From Acanthamoeba castellanii str. Neff (lineage: Eukaryota > Discosea > Longamoebia > Acanthamoebidae), in NCBI RefSeq assembly GCF_000313135.1, contig NW_004457606.1:118491-182490 (forward strand): a stretch of 64,000 nt of DNA. Direction: 5' to 3'. How positions within the stretch are numbered: position 1 is the stretch's first letter; every line of letters starts with the position of its first letter. Shown piece by piece: positions 33,984 through 46,500 of this stretch. The notes under the pieces are model-generated. The model was given only the letters and a program-made list of their open reading frames with translations, made no database searches and was not told the origin of the DNA. A program made the translations under genes and the position numbers.

Positions 33984-34116
33984 GTGGGCAAGCGCAACAC
34001 GCCACAAAAAAGCTCATCACACGCGCCCAGCATCTTGGCGCAGCAGCAAATACATAAATTGGTTAAGCAACTCTGAACGGGCAAGCGCCTTTACAGCGCG
34101 TGGTACTTGTGCAAGA

Positions 34117-34575
34117 GAGAGCGTGGTCGATAGTAAGTTCTTTCGATCAACTTATAGTACATTCACTTTTCTCAGATGAGTGCAGTGTGATACCCCTTAA
34201 CAACCACCTTACACAGCTCGACTGGTTGTTCGGCTCTCATACAACTTCCAATCAGTGGGTGAACCAGTTTGTCATCGGCCCGGCATTGGCCTGTTGAAGC
34301 GATCCACGGAAGACAGGAGAGTTGAAACACAAGTGAAAAAATGACCAACCAGAACGCCGGTTGAAAAAGTTGACCGGATTTTGTTGCAATTTTCGCCCGG
34401 ATTTCTACCGGGTCGTGACGACCACCGGAGCGAACCGTTCAGTCGGGCCGTCAGTCGCACCTGCCGGTGGCACTTAAATACTCGGACCTCACTCCCTCTA
34501 CCTTCATCATCACTATCATCAGCTCGACTCTCCTACAACACAAGGCGCTCTACCCACCAACCACTCCCGGTCGAC
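34117..34575. other. Intergenic stretch with promoter
   Basis: No gene is seen. TTAAATA at 34474-34480, about 96 bp before the next ATG, is a plausible TATA-like element for the following secreted-protein gene. Confidence 0.45.
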
Positions 34576-35007
34576 ATGAAGTTCGTCGCGGCCCTCGCCA
34601 TCTTCCTCCTCGGCCTCACCTTGGCCTTTGGCAACACCATCAACAATGGTGCCATCGTGGGCTCTTCCAGCAGCAGCGTCGTGGGCACCGCCATCTCCAC
34701 CTCGGCCGTCACCGACATCACCAAGACCACCACCATCACCCAGACCGCCTCCGCCGGCCTCAACTACGTACGAAGTGACACTACGCTCTTTGTGATTGCG
34801 CGTATTCTGTGCGTGCCGTGCTGTGGAATTTGATCAGCTCACACGATTGCGTTGCTGGATCCACAGGCCCAGCCGACCGTGATGGTCACCCTTGTGCCCA
34901 CCGTCGTGCCCACAATGCTGCCCACCGTCACCCCCGTGGCCTACATCGACTACGACTATGAGGACACCTCGGCCGCCTCTGGCCTCGCGCCCTTCGCCTT
35001 CTTCTGA
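34576..35007 (+). CDS. Small secreted Thr/Val-rich protein
   Basis: Two exons. The signal peptide is MKFVAALAIFLLGLTLAFG. The mature part is Ser/Thr/Val-rich (GAIVGSSSSSVVGTAIS, TDITKTTTITQTAS). The intron of about 100 nt starts GTACGAAG and ends ATCCACAG near 34867. Exon 2 reads PTVMVTLVPTVVPTMLPTVT, then an acidic YIDYDYED and ends GLAPFAFF at TGA 35005-35007. About 110 residues. The hydrophobic end could be a processed tail. No family recognised; it shares its general style, not its sequence, with the neighbouring secreted repeat protein. Confidence 0.7.
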
Positions 35008-35303
35008 GCTTGACAGATCATCGGCCTCCCACAGGCCAATGTGGGCCTATAGATAGATATCTGTCCCTCCCCCACATGTGGCCGCGCCCTCCTCTTTAAG
35101 GATTTTAGACCACGACGCTCGGTCGCTGACCCCAGGCCCAGTTGTTGTGGCAAAGAAGAACAGCTTTTTGAATAACATGTCCATTTCTGCAACTCGACCA
35201 TAGCCAATCGTGTTACGTTGTTAAAAAAAATGCGTCTGCAGAAACGGACGGCTGGGCGGTACTCTTCCAAAGAAGAAGGTGCAGAATAAGTATTAGGCTG
35301 TTT

Positions 35304-38300
35304 TTAGTGGTCGGCAGCCGAGGTGAAGCCCATGTAAGGGCGCAGATGCTGGGCGAATGGCTCGGGCGCAGGTTGCGCGCGCTGCATCAGTCGGTTGGCC
35401 TTGGCTTGCTGCAACAATCTGACTCCCTTCGCCTCTCTACTCCCCACAACGCCAAACAACACAACACAACGCGACACGCACACGCATCAAAAAGAGAGAC
35501 GGGGAAAGAAAGGATTGGTAAAAGATAGGGCGGTACCGTGCGACGAGACTGATGGCACCTGGGCGTGGTCTCGGGGCTGACGACAGGAGGCCAGTGGCGC
35601 GATGGTGGTCAACACCCTCCGCCGAGCTGTGCCGCTGGTGGTCATCGTCGTCGTCGATCGAGTCCGGCGCAAGCGCGGCCTGGCGCAGGAGCGACGCCCA
35701 TAGCTGTGGTCCGGCCAGGTCCTCGGCCGATCCGCCCAGGGCGTTGCGCAGCGTCGCGTCGGCGCCGTGACGCAGCAAGACCAGTGCCTGGGCGGTGGTG
35801 TGTGTCAGCAGCCACCTTAAAATCTTCCAGCCGTCAAATAGAACACTGTCGCCACGTACGACAGGCTCGGACTGGGCGTTGCGCAGCGCAAGCATGAGCG
35901 GCGTCAGGCCCGTGCCGAGCTCCGGCGCGTTGACGTCCACACCCGGCTGGCCCAGCAGCTGCCTGATCACCACCACCAGGTTGGCGCGGCACGCCACGTG
36001 CAGCGCGTTCTATTGCGGAAGCAGAAAAAGAGAGAGAGAAAACGAAGAAGAAAAAAGAAGGTCAGCGGCAGAGACGAATGGGAAGGGGCTGACGTCAAAA
36101 GGCGGTCGGACCTGGCCGTTGCCGTTGTACTTGCTGACGTCAGCGCCGACGGCCAAGAGCGAAGCCAGGGCGCTGTCCCACAGGGCGCGAGCCTCGCTCG
36201 TGGGGGCAGCTCTCGTCAGCACCTCCGGTGCGTAGCTGCTGCCAAGCAGCAGATGGAGTGCTGTGTCGCCGTCGCGGTTCACGGCATTCACGTCGCCCGC
36301 TTCCATTGTGAAACAGTACACGCACGACACACAGCACCAATGAGTTGAAGGGCCGGGCGGGGGCGCGAATGGGCGGATGAGTACGGGCATAGGAGAGCAG
36401 CGTGGCAATGAGTGACGTGAGGCTCCTCCGACAGGCCACATGAAGTGCCGTTTCCCCGCGCCTGCCCACCACAACGTTTTTGTTGTACCATCAGACGACC
36501 GTTGGTCGTGTGCGTGTGCGTGTGCGTGTGCGTGTGCGTGTGCGTGTGCGTGTGCGTGTGCGTGTGCGTGTGCGTGTGCGTGTGCCCAATTACCGGTTCT
36601 GGATGGTGCAGCTGGCTCCGGCCTGGAGGAGGAGTAGTGCGATGGCATCGCCGCACGGTGGCATGCCGGGCGAACCACCCGCAGCTGCTGCGTTCTTCGA
36701 TGTCAGGCTTCTTGTTGCCGCCGCCGCCGCCGCCGCCGGCTCCGGCAGCGTAGACTCAATCTCCATCTCCTCTTCATCGTCCACGTACTGCCCCTTCCCC
36801 TTCGCTTCCCCCTTGTCGCGCAGGTTCGGCTTCCTCCGCTTGCTGTTGGAACTCAAGAGCTCCACAACAGCTGCTGCTGCTGCGGGGGAGGTCCGCCGCT
36901 TGTGGAGCGGCTCCTCCTCGATCGTCGTCGTGCCCTCCCGCGAAAAGAGGCGTTGCTCGATCTGCGACGCCGCCGAAGTGAGCTCCCCGAAGGCCTCCCG
37001 CAGGAAGACGTCGTCGATGTCGGCATCTGAGCTCGCGCCCGTTGCTACGCGTCGACAATCGCCATTACGGTGTGAGTGTCGTTGGTCGTGTCGTGTCGTG
37101 TCGCGTTGCGTGTAGTGTTGCGTGTCGTGTTGTTGAGCGTACGGTTCATTTGGGGGGAAATCCGCGAAGAAGGACCTCTTACGATCAAACTGGCCTGAGA
37201 AGAAACAGCCATGAGAGTAGTGATCCGCCGCATTTCGGCCAGCCTGTGTAGCGCCGTGTCGCCACGCTCATCCACTGCATCCATCACTCGGTCCTGCGCA
37301 AGGGCGTGTGGCGTGTGCCGAGTGTCAGAGCACACATCAAGGCACAAATGCGAGAGTTGAGTGGCATGGAGCACCTTGAAGTGAGTCAGGATGTGGTTCA
37401 CGATAAAGAGCGACAGGACCGCAAGGCGCGACAGGCTCTTGTCCTGCGTTGCCCTCGGGGCATTCGCTCCTGCGCCGCCGCCGCAGCAGCAAAAGATCAT
37501 CATCAGCACCGAGCCACGCGGCGGCGTGGGACAGGAAGAGGAAGTGGGGCAGGGGCAGGGCACCCAAAGCGACGGCCCAGTGGAGCGCGGTGAGGCCGAA
37601 GCAGTCCCTCGCAGTGCACTCTTCTTCGGTCAGCCCGCGAGCCACGAGGGCCACGATGTTCTGCTCGCTGACCTCGCTGGTGGGCTGGTGGGTGGCCTAA
37701 CACAGATTAATTGGATGAAGTGTGCTGTGTGTGTCGTGTCGTGTGTGTCGTGTCGTGTGTGCGCGTGCGTGTGCGTCGTACAATGTTGGTTCTGCCAACG
37801 GTAACATTTCTATGCATCAGTCTGTCATTGCTGAGGGGACCAGGCGGCAAGCCTCTCTTGGTGGAGTTTCTTGCCTCTTCCACGTGCCACATCGGATAGC
37901 CCGAACTGTTGAACCCAGCCCTCTAGAGTGTTCACATTGATGTGATCCAGTGAGTATGATACAGCAGCCTCACAACGCACACGGCACACGGCACACGACA
38001 CACGGCACACGGCACACGACACACGACACACACGAGCCAAGCTGAATCTTTGCGTACCCAATAGGCTTGGTGCGGCGAGATCTGGGCCGAGGTGGGCCAG
38101 AGGGCCGAATCGCAGGACTCGGCGGGCTGTTCGGACAGACTTCGAATACGCGTCGCTGAATTCAAAACCGGCGTAAGTCGGCACGCGGCGCGGGACTGTG
38201 GCAGAAAATTGAGGGCTGCGGGCTGTGTTCGGTTGTGTACCACTCTGAAGGCGCAGGCGCAGTGCCGTGTGGAGCGCAGTTTCGCCCAGGTGGGACCTGA

Positions 38301-41300
38301 GGCTCTTGTCGGCGCCGTGCTGCAAGAGAATCGACACCAGCTTGGAGTTGTTGCAAGCAATCGCACTGTGCAGCAGAGTCTCGCCCTTGGCATTTCTGTG
38401 CGATGATGCTTCATGTGATTATGGACGCCACACGACGACGCCACACGAAACGCGACAAACCCAAGAAGTGGGACGAACCGCAGGTGGAAGACCCCGTGGT
38501 CCTTGAGCTGCACGACAGCCCAGGCCAGCAGACCGTTTTGTGGTCCGGTGCCGGCGCGCGTCAACAAGTGCAGCGCAGTCTCGCCCTCGACTTCATCCTG
38601 ACAAAATCGAGTGAACATGATCGTTTGTCAAGTTGACGCCACCGACACATCACCACATGACACACGACACACACGACACACACGACACACACGACACACA
38701 CGACACACGACACACGACACAGAGAGGATGAACAGAAGGGCTGTATGTACGACAACATCGAACTGAGCACCGTGGCCGAGGAGCAACTTGCAAATGGTCC
38801 ACGAGTCGGCCTCACTCGCAGGTGGTTGTTCCCGCCTCTGGATTGGTCCGGACCGTCCCACTATCGCCGGTGCTCGCACTTCAAACTCCGAGTTGTTAGC
38901 TGCGCCGTGTTGCACTTCGTTGGGAGAGTGAGCAAATCAGACATTGTCGCGCCAGTCGGCATCGAGGTTATCGATCACGGGCGAGATCACGTACACACGC
39001 CTCGAGCGGCAGCGATCAGCGGTGTGACAGACCTGTGTGTCGAATGAACCGTGTGTCGTGTGTGTCATGTGTGTCGTGTGCGGTGGTAGGTGAGAACTGA
39101 GAAATGACGGCCGAGGAGCTGAGCGTGCGAGTACTTGAAATCGCGGGCATTGACGTTGGCGCCATGGGCCAACAGCAAACCAACGGCTTCGAGGTGGCTC
39201 GAAGCGCACACTGCGTGCAGGGCGGTCCACCCTCGAGCGTCCTGACGCATACACAATGTAAATAAGAGAAAGTAAAAACGTAAAATAATGTGTCACACAC
39301 GAAAAAAGACATGGCGCACCTTGGCGTTGACGTCCGCGCCTGATTTGATGAGCTTGCGCATGAAGGAGACAACCTTGCTTTTCTCCTTCTTGTCCTCTTC
39401 TGGTCGGGGCTGCAGTGCCGACGAAAATCTGGCATGCATTGGGGGCGACTGACGGTCCACCTCCATCACACTGGTGATTGCTGCGACTAACAAGGGGCTC
39501 TGGCCCTGGAAGACAGGAGCTTCGAGTTAGAGGTCCTGTATATCAAGTCACACACAACAACACGACACACGCCACACACTCAGAGAAGGGATGTTTGTAC
39601 GTCAGTGGCGGTGGCATTGACGTTGGCCTGTCGACTGAGAAGCATGGATGCGAGGCCCGGTCGCGGCGGCGAGGGCGGCGCGGCGGGACCTGCGGCGGCT
39701 CGTGGCGGCTTGAACGAAGCTGAAGTGCTGCTGCCAATGGCGAATGCCGTGCTGTGGTGCCTGGAGTTCATCGCGTACGGCATCGAAGACGGAGCGAACG
39801 CTCTGCCCTGCGACAGAGAGCCCAAGCCGGCTCGCGGAGCGTTTTCCGCAGCGGCCGCCAGCGCGGAGAGGACCTGACACCCCACAGCGTGCAGTGGCGT
39901 CCTGGGCATCAAAATTCAAAATCATCAGCATCGAGAAAGACCAGAAATTCGTATAATTCATTGTGCAGGGGAGGGGCACGTGGTTCCGCACCATCCGACA
40001 GCATCGGCCAAGTTTACGTCGACGTCGGCATGGCGCAGCAGGGCCTCGGCCAAGTCTGCGTCGCGGTCCTGGCAGGCCACGTGCAGCAACGTTTTGCCCG
40101 TCTCGTTGACCGCGTTGACCGGGCAGCCAGCGTCGACAAGAACGTCGACCAAGACGCCTGTCGCAACAAGATCGGAGTTAAAAGCTCGGCACGTCGCTCG
40201 ACTGAGTGCGTGAGGTGCCTGGCCTGGTACTTACCGACATCCCGTGACTGGGTGGCGAAAACCGAGAGCTCGCCATCGCCAGCCAGGCAGAAAAGCGGGC
40301 TGATCCCCACACTCTGATGCGTGTGTGGTTGTGAGTCGCGTGTCACTGGCGGAAAAAAAAGCAATCGCTGGTCAACAGAGAGAAAAACGCACCACCGAGG
40401 CGCCGCGCGAGAGCAGGTAGACCACGAGAGCAGGGTTGCGGGCCATGCAGGCCAAGTGAAGCGCCGAGAATCCTGGTGAAGAAAAATGAGAATGACGAGT
40501 GTGTGACTTGCACATTAATGGGCAGCGCTCTTGATCGCAGTCATTGGGCCGCACCATTGTAGTTGGGCTGGTTGACGTTGGCGCCCGCACCAAAGAGAAG
40601 TTCGAAGAGCTGTTCCGTGAGTTGTGGAAGAGCTTGAGATGCGGAAACTGGACCCATGTGTGGACAACCCAAAGCGGCGTAGTGCAGTGCCGTGTGACCC
40701 TACCACCATAACCACACATATATAGGTATGTGGAGTTGTCCCAGTCGTTCGGTCATCCCCGGAGTTGGCTTTGGGGGGGGAAAGAGGGTAAGGAGAAGAT
40801 TACCTGATTGTCCTGGAGGTTGATGAGGACGCGCCCGGTGGCAACCAATGCCGAAACCGCCAGCAGGTTGCCGTAGTGACACGCCAACATCAACGGGGTT
40901 TGCCCTATGCTGTACAGTGGATCAATAATTAATTGTGTGTGTCGTGTGTCGTGTGTCGCCGTGTGTTGTCGCGTACTCATTCATAGCGTTCACGTCAGCG
41001 CCCTTGGCCAGCAGGTACGCCACCGCCTCGTGGTTGTCATTCGTGCACGCTATGTGAAGTGCGGTCGACCCGGGGGCTTCGGCCTGAGGTGTGAGCAGCA
41101 TGGGTCTGGTTTGCATGGCTGTCGCCTGATTGCGTCTCTCGGACGAGACGGGCGACGGGAAGCTCAACCCGCCCAACCGATCGCTTACCCTGTGTGTCGT
41201 GTGTGTGCCGTGTCATCGTGTCAGGGCAGCTTCAGTGCCGCGTTGAGGGAAAAGCAGTCGCCTTAGGCGCCCGATGATCGGCCATACCTGCGCTTGGCGC

Positions 41301-43291
41301 TGTGGATGAACCGATTGTACATGTCCGTGACGCCAACAGCATTGTCCAATCCGGCAGCAAGCGGCGCGTCGACGTGGCCCGATTCGTCCACCTTGTCTCG
41401 GCCGAAACACACAATTAATTGTGTTGCCAGTGCCAATTGCCGCGATCTGTGTGCTCAGCAACATCGGCGGCGGGAGATGGACAATGTACCAACTGTCGCA
41501 GCTGTGCAATGCGCTTGGGGTCATCCGCGGCGCGATGCAAAAGCGTGCGGCCGGCGACTGCCAGGGGGGTCGACCACACGTGAGCCAATTTGGCACACGA
41601 CAAGGTGAGTGTCCTGCTGGGACAGGGCAGCAAGGTGGTGGTACGTACGGTCAAAGCAAGCCGGATTGGTCACAGACGAGACCAGGCTCTGATCATCGAG
41701 GCCACCCTGAGCGAAGATGTCTGACTGAATGATCCTGCAACTGTCAGTTGGGCCACCTTCACCTGCTGCACTCCGCGCATGACACACGCAACAGGAAAGC
41801 GTCAGCATGGTGGTGTGAGTCAGGCTTCGGCTCGGCCGATAGAACTCACGTACATTTGGCGGTCATGGCGTCCCTGTGATGAGGTCTGACGCGCGTTGGT
41901 CTGTTCCCGTAAGGGCCGGTTTCTTGAATCGAGATGAGAGTCTTCAAGTTCAAATTGGTCGCTAGGCTCTCGTCGCTCTTGTCCACCCTACACAGGAGCG
42001 CTTGTTAGCGTCTCACACCACTGCGTCCCTCCTCGGCTGTGCCTCCTCAAAACACCAACAACGTACGGGACGTAGGAAATGTCCAAGTGCTTGAGGTTCG
42101 TTAGATAGCTCAGCTCTTGAGTCAGCGAGAAGTAACCCTTCCCTTCCGTAATAGATGCCAGTGAGAATTGTGGTTGTGCGTGCAGCAGGTGCGTGCATCA
42201 TGGGGTACCGTTTAAGCTCTCGAGTTCGGCGCAGGCCAAGGCCAGGGTCTCCACATTGGGAAAGGATTCGACCATGTCTGGCGTATTGGGTATATGCCAC
42301 CCTGGTCGTTGGTTGTTCGCGTTGTGTGCTGTTAAATCCCATCAGACACGGGGAGACGGGAGCGCAGGAGTAATGGTACCAGAGAGGTCGAGCACCCGAA
42401 CTTGCGGAGCCTCGTGACCTGTGGTGTGCCGCAGACGATGACTTTTGTGAGGTGCCGTCCTTTGGGGTGAGCAGGAGCTAGGCAATGAACAACGTTGCGG
42501 TACCCAGTACGGGCCACCACGTGATCAACTCCGCGTCGTCCTTCCTCATGTAGTTTGCTCCACTCCTGTAGAGCTGGGGACAGAGAAACCTGGTTCCATC
42601 CAGCGCCTCCGTCAGTTGCCGCTACTCAACACCAGGTTTCGATTGGTTTTTTGGTTGTTGTTTGGCTTTGCTTTGCTTTTGCTTGCTTACCTCTCGAGCC
42701 TGGTGCACCGCACGAAGACCTCGCGCAGCAGCTCACCCACTTGGTCTTCGTTCATGCGACAGGTGGACTGGGTGAAGGGCACCAACGACAGATCGATCTC
42801 GCGCACGTCCTTGCTGTGACGCGCCACGACATGCTGCAGCAACAGGTCGGGAAACACTTGCACTTCCTGCTTCTGCTGCTGCGATTGTTGGTCTTTGTGC
42901 AAGACCGACGCCTCGTCTTCGTCGCCCGCTCCACCGACGGCTTTGCTCGACCCGATGCCTTTTCGACAACAACAAAAAGGAAAGAAGGAAATCACGGTTA
43001 AGAAACCAAACGGAAAAAGTAAAGGAAAAGTAAAAATGAAAACGACGAAAAGGGCGCACGATGTTGGGGCGGGGTGATGAGGGGCGCCAGTCGGGGAAAG
43101 CGGACGCAGCGCCAGAGGGTCGGGGCATGGGCGAGCTCGTTGAGAGTGCGACAAGCCATCGAGACGCGGTTGAGTTCAGGCGCAAGTTCGAGGAAGCCCA
43201 AGACATGCAGCAGCAACTCGTTGGACAGTGCTTCGAGCAAAAGACAGGCATCGCCCCCTTCTTCGTGCGACATCTCCACGGCCTCGCTCAT
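35304..43291 (-). CDS. F-box / leucine-rich repeat / ankyrin repeat protein
   Basis: Likely a substrate-recognition subunit of an SCF ubiquitin ligase. The start [13 protein letters not shown] is at 43291. The F-box reads [20 protein letters not shown] and [23 protein letters not shown]-like exons follow: [14 protein letters not shown] (42760), VRVLDLSGT (about 42390), [18 protein letters not shown] (42240), [13 protein letters not shown] (42080). Then come some 14 ankyrin units, e.g. [141 protein letters not shown] and [19 protein letters not shown]. It ends [15 protein letters not shown] at TAA 35304-35306. It is read as one gene because all exons share a strand and no terminal exon or new start is evident between them; a split into two genes is possible. 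Confidence 0.75.
36505..36587. repeat. (GTGTGC)n simple repeat in F-box/ankyrin gene intron
   Basis: Roughly 13 perfect GTGTGC hexamers, the same unit as at 20.6 kb, in an intron next to the exon ending [14 protein letters not shown]. Confidence 0.95.
38655..38722. repeat. CACACGACA 9-bp tandem repeat in F-box/ankyrin gene intron
   Basis: About seven copies of ACACACGAC. The sense strand of the host gene therefore reads GTGTGTCGT, like most other introns with this repeat. Confidence 0.9.
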
Positions 43292-43503
43292 CTTTACCTC
43301 GCGTCTTCTTTCGTTTGTGGCCGTGAAAAATTTCCAGGAGGTAAAGAGTGTATGCTCCGGATACGAATATCACCAATAGGGATGCGTCAAGGCTTGATCT
43401 TACGTGGACCAATCAAAAGTTTCCCATTTCTTTTTCTTTGTCTACGAAGTCCATTTTTATCTGATTTATTTTTGATTTAGTTTCGACAAAGAAAAAGCGG
43501 AGG
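43292..43503. other. Divergent promoter region
   Basis: 212 bp between the start codons of the F-box/ankyrin gene and the valyl-tRNA synthetase gene, so both promoters must lie here or overlap the 5' UTRs. No TATA box is evident. Confidence 0.5.
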
Positions 43504-46500
43504 ATGCTGCAGAGCCTCCGGAGGAAGAAGGCTGGGGGAGGGCTGGCTAGCATCCACGCCAGCGGCGCACTGATTCCACGACTGGAGATTCGCTCATCAG
43601 CCGTGCTGTTCCGTTCCACATTTGTCCGATCTTCCACAACCTCGCGCCGCACCTTGACCAGGTAATCTAATCTTTTTCAATAATTATTAATGCATAAATG
43701 CCATTTTTTGAGTAATTTATTTAAAATAAATTATGATAAATATAGTGCGCCACGCACAAAGCCGCCCACGCAGGGTCCACTCGCCGCAGCCTACGATCCG
43801 GTACGAACTCTCTGTCCGCACCAGCAGGCGCCCACATTAACTTGCTTGGTCACACGACACACACGACACACACCCGCGCGCACACAGAAAGCAATCGAAG
43901 GCGCCGGCTGGTACCAGTGGTATGAGAGTCAAGGTGCGGCACCTTTTGTTCTGTCACACAACTGAGCCGCAGCACCGTGTCTCACGTGCAACTGCTGTTT
44001 GTTGTACTGGATGGGCCATTGCAGGATATTTCAGGGGAAAGAATGGGGTACCGCCAGGGCACAACTTCTCCATGGTAATCCCGCCGCCCAACGTCACCGG
44101 CACGCTCCACATCGGCCACACGCTCACCGTCGCCATTCAGGTACCCACAATACCATACTTAAATGGCTCTGTGTGTGTGTCTGACGTGGGCCGCCGTCCC
44201 CTCAGGACTCGATTGTGCGATGGCGTCGTATGATGGGCGACAACGTGCTGTATGTGCCAGGCACCGATCACGCGGGCATCGCCACGCAGACCGTGGTCGA
44301 GAGGAGGCTCCAGAAGGAGAAAAAGGTATCGTGATCATTGATGTGGTCGTCCGAAACTATTGTTTTGTTTATTTTTATGTGTCGTGAGAAAAATGCGTGC
44401 AAGCAAACTGATGTAATTTGGCCCGTGCTAGCTCACGCGACACGACCTCGGCCGAGAAGCTTTCATCGACGAGGTGTGGAAGTGGAAGGAGACGCACGGC
44501 AACCACATCAACAACCAATTGGTACGAATTGGTTTAAACGATGGCCACCTGTGAAATCGATTGTGACAGTCTCGCACGCAGAGACGCTTGGGCACGTCGC
44601 TGGACTGGTCGCGGGAGGTGTTCACCATGGACCCTCAGCGCAGCAAAGCCGTCACCGAGGCCTTTGTCCGGTACGACCACTACCACTCGGCCGTAACGAG
44701 TGTGTAGTGATCCCGTTGACTCACCGCCGGTGCTGCTCAGGCTTCATGATGAAGGTCTCGTCTATCGATCCACCCGCCTGGTCAACTGGTGCTGCTTCTT
44801 GCAGACCGTCATCTCCGACATAGAGGTTTTTCTCTTTCTGCTCGCTCTCTTCGCACGTCCATCCACTCATAAATTCGCCGCACGCACCTCCACGACACAC
44901 GCACACGCACGCATAATGACACACGTACAGGTCGAGTATGAATCACTGAGTAGGCGGACGATGATCGCCCTGCCGGGCAAGGGCACCAAAAAGTACGAGT
45001 TCGGTGTCATCCACCACTTCCTCTATCGGGTTGAGGGCGGCGGAGAACTGGAGGTGGCCACGACGCGACCCGAGACCATCCTCGGCGACTCCGCGCTCGC
45101 CGTCCACCCCGAGGACCCGCGCTACGTCGACTTCATCGGGCGGAGGGCCATCCACCCGTTCACCGGCCAGCCCATACCCATCGTCGCCGATCCCATTCTT
45201 GTCGACCGCGAGCTGGGCACCGGAGTGGTCAAGAGTACGACAACATGGGAACATCATGTTATCATATTTCGTTTTACTTTTATTTATTGATTTATGTCAC
45301 GAGCGCAGTCACGCCTGGACACGACTTCGACGATTTTGCCTGCGGTGTGCGGCACAACCTGCCGCGCATCAATCTCCTGCGCAACGATGGCACGCTCAAC
45401 CAGCACGGCCTCCACTTCCAGGTACAGCTCTTATAAGTTGTTATTGTTATTATTGCATTGTTAATAGTTTTATATCCTCTTTTATTGATGGACTGGTGGC
45501 TTGCCTTTCCGCCCAGGGATTGGACCGAATGGAGGCGCGGCGAAAGGTCGTCGAAGAGCTGGAGAAGATGTAAGCAGCTTGCCAAACAAGCCACGCACCA
45601 CACCACACGCACATGCGCAAACCAGACATTGACACGTCTCTTTCAGGGGTCTCTACAAGGACAAGAAGGACCACGAGTCCAGGATAGCGCTGTGCTCCCG
45701 CTCCGGAGACGTTCTCGAGCCCCTGCTAAAGCCGCAATGGTGCGCGCATCCTCTCCTTCTTCCGGAACACGCTCAATACCTCTCCTGCATGAAACCAACA
45801 TTTCTCTTCTTTTTCGCGCAGGTACGTGGCGTGCCAGGACATGGGCGCTGACGCGGCACGAATGGTGCGCGACGGGACCATCGAGCTCATTCCCGACTTC
45901 CACAAACACGAGTGGTACCGCTGGATGGGTAATCTGCTCTACTCAATGATGCATTTATTTTTAATATTACTATTCTTACTATTACTTATTATTATTTATA
46001 CATTTTGTCTATTTCTCTCGGTGAGCAGAGAACGTGGAGGACTGGTGCGTGTCGCGGCAGCTGTGGTGGGGACACCGCGTTCCGGCCTACAAGGTGGTCG
46101 CCGAGGGCGAGGAGCGGGCCGCTGCCAACAACAAGGACAACGACACCTTGCCCGGTAAGCGCTGAGCCCCCAAAATCATGCGGCCGTCGACCACAGTACG
46201 CGGCATTGTGCATAACTCATATGCTTGCTCGGGGACTCGTTTGTGTTCGCGACAGAGGACTGGCAAAAGGAGCGATGGGTCATCGCGCGGAACCAGGAGG
46301 AAGCCTTGGAGAAGGCCAAGGCGCTCTACCCCGACATCGCGGCACCCAAACTCGAGCAGGTTTGGCCGCCCTCTTTACCTCGACACCACACGCACGCCAC
46401 CGCGCACACGACACACTCACAATCGCACACGCACACACACACACACACGCATCACCGCACACACACGCACACGATACGTGGTTAACATCGGCACCAGGAT

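Larger units (their letters stand above)
33148..34116 (+). repeat. Inverted duplication, arm A (derived copy)
   Basis: About 0.97 kb matching the reverse complement of 49009-49977. It covers a 5' flank with promoter, the secreted-protein gene and its 3' flank. The shared sequence runs through GAACGGGCAAGCG...TTTACAGCG...GGTACTTGTGC at 34075-34115. In arm B that stretch is the antisense of the valyl-tRNA synthetase stop region, so arm A carries a transported scrap of that gene. Similarity stops at both ends abruptly. Confidence 0.9.

Noticed and set aside
33481..34179. Alternative 232-residue Arg/Pro/Thr frame
   Set aside because: Shifted frame of the secreted repeat protein. The signal-peptide frame with a proper intron is preferred and is conserved in both copies.
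38655..38722. CRISPR-like look of regularly spaced repeats
   Set aside because: The units are 9 bp and directly adjacent with no spacers, in a eukaryotic intron; simple satellite DNA.
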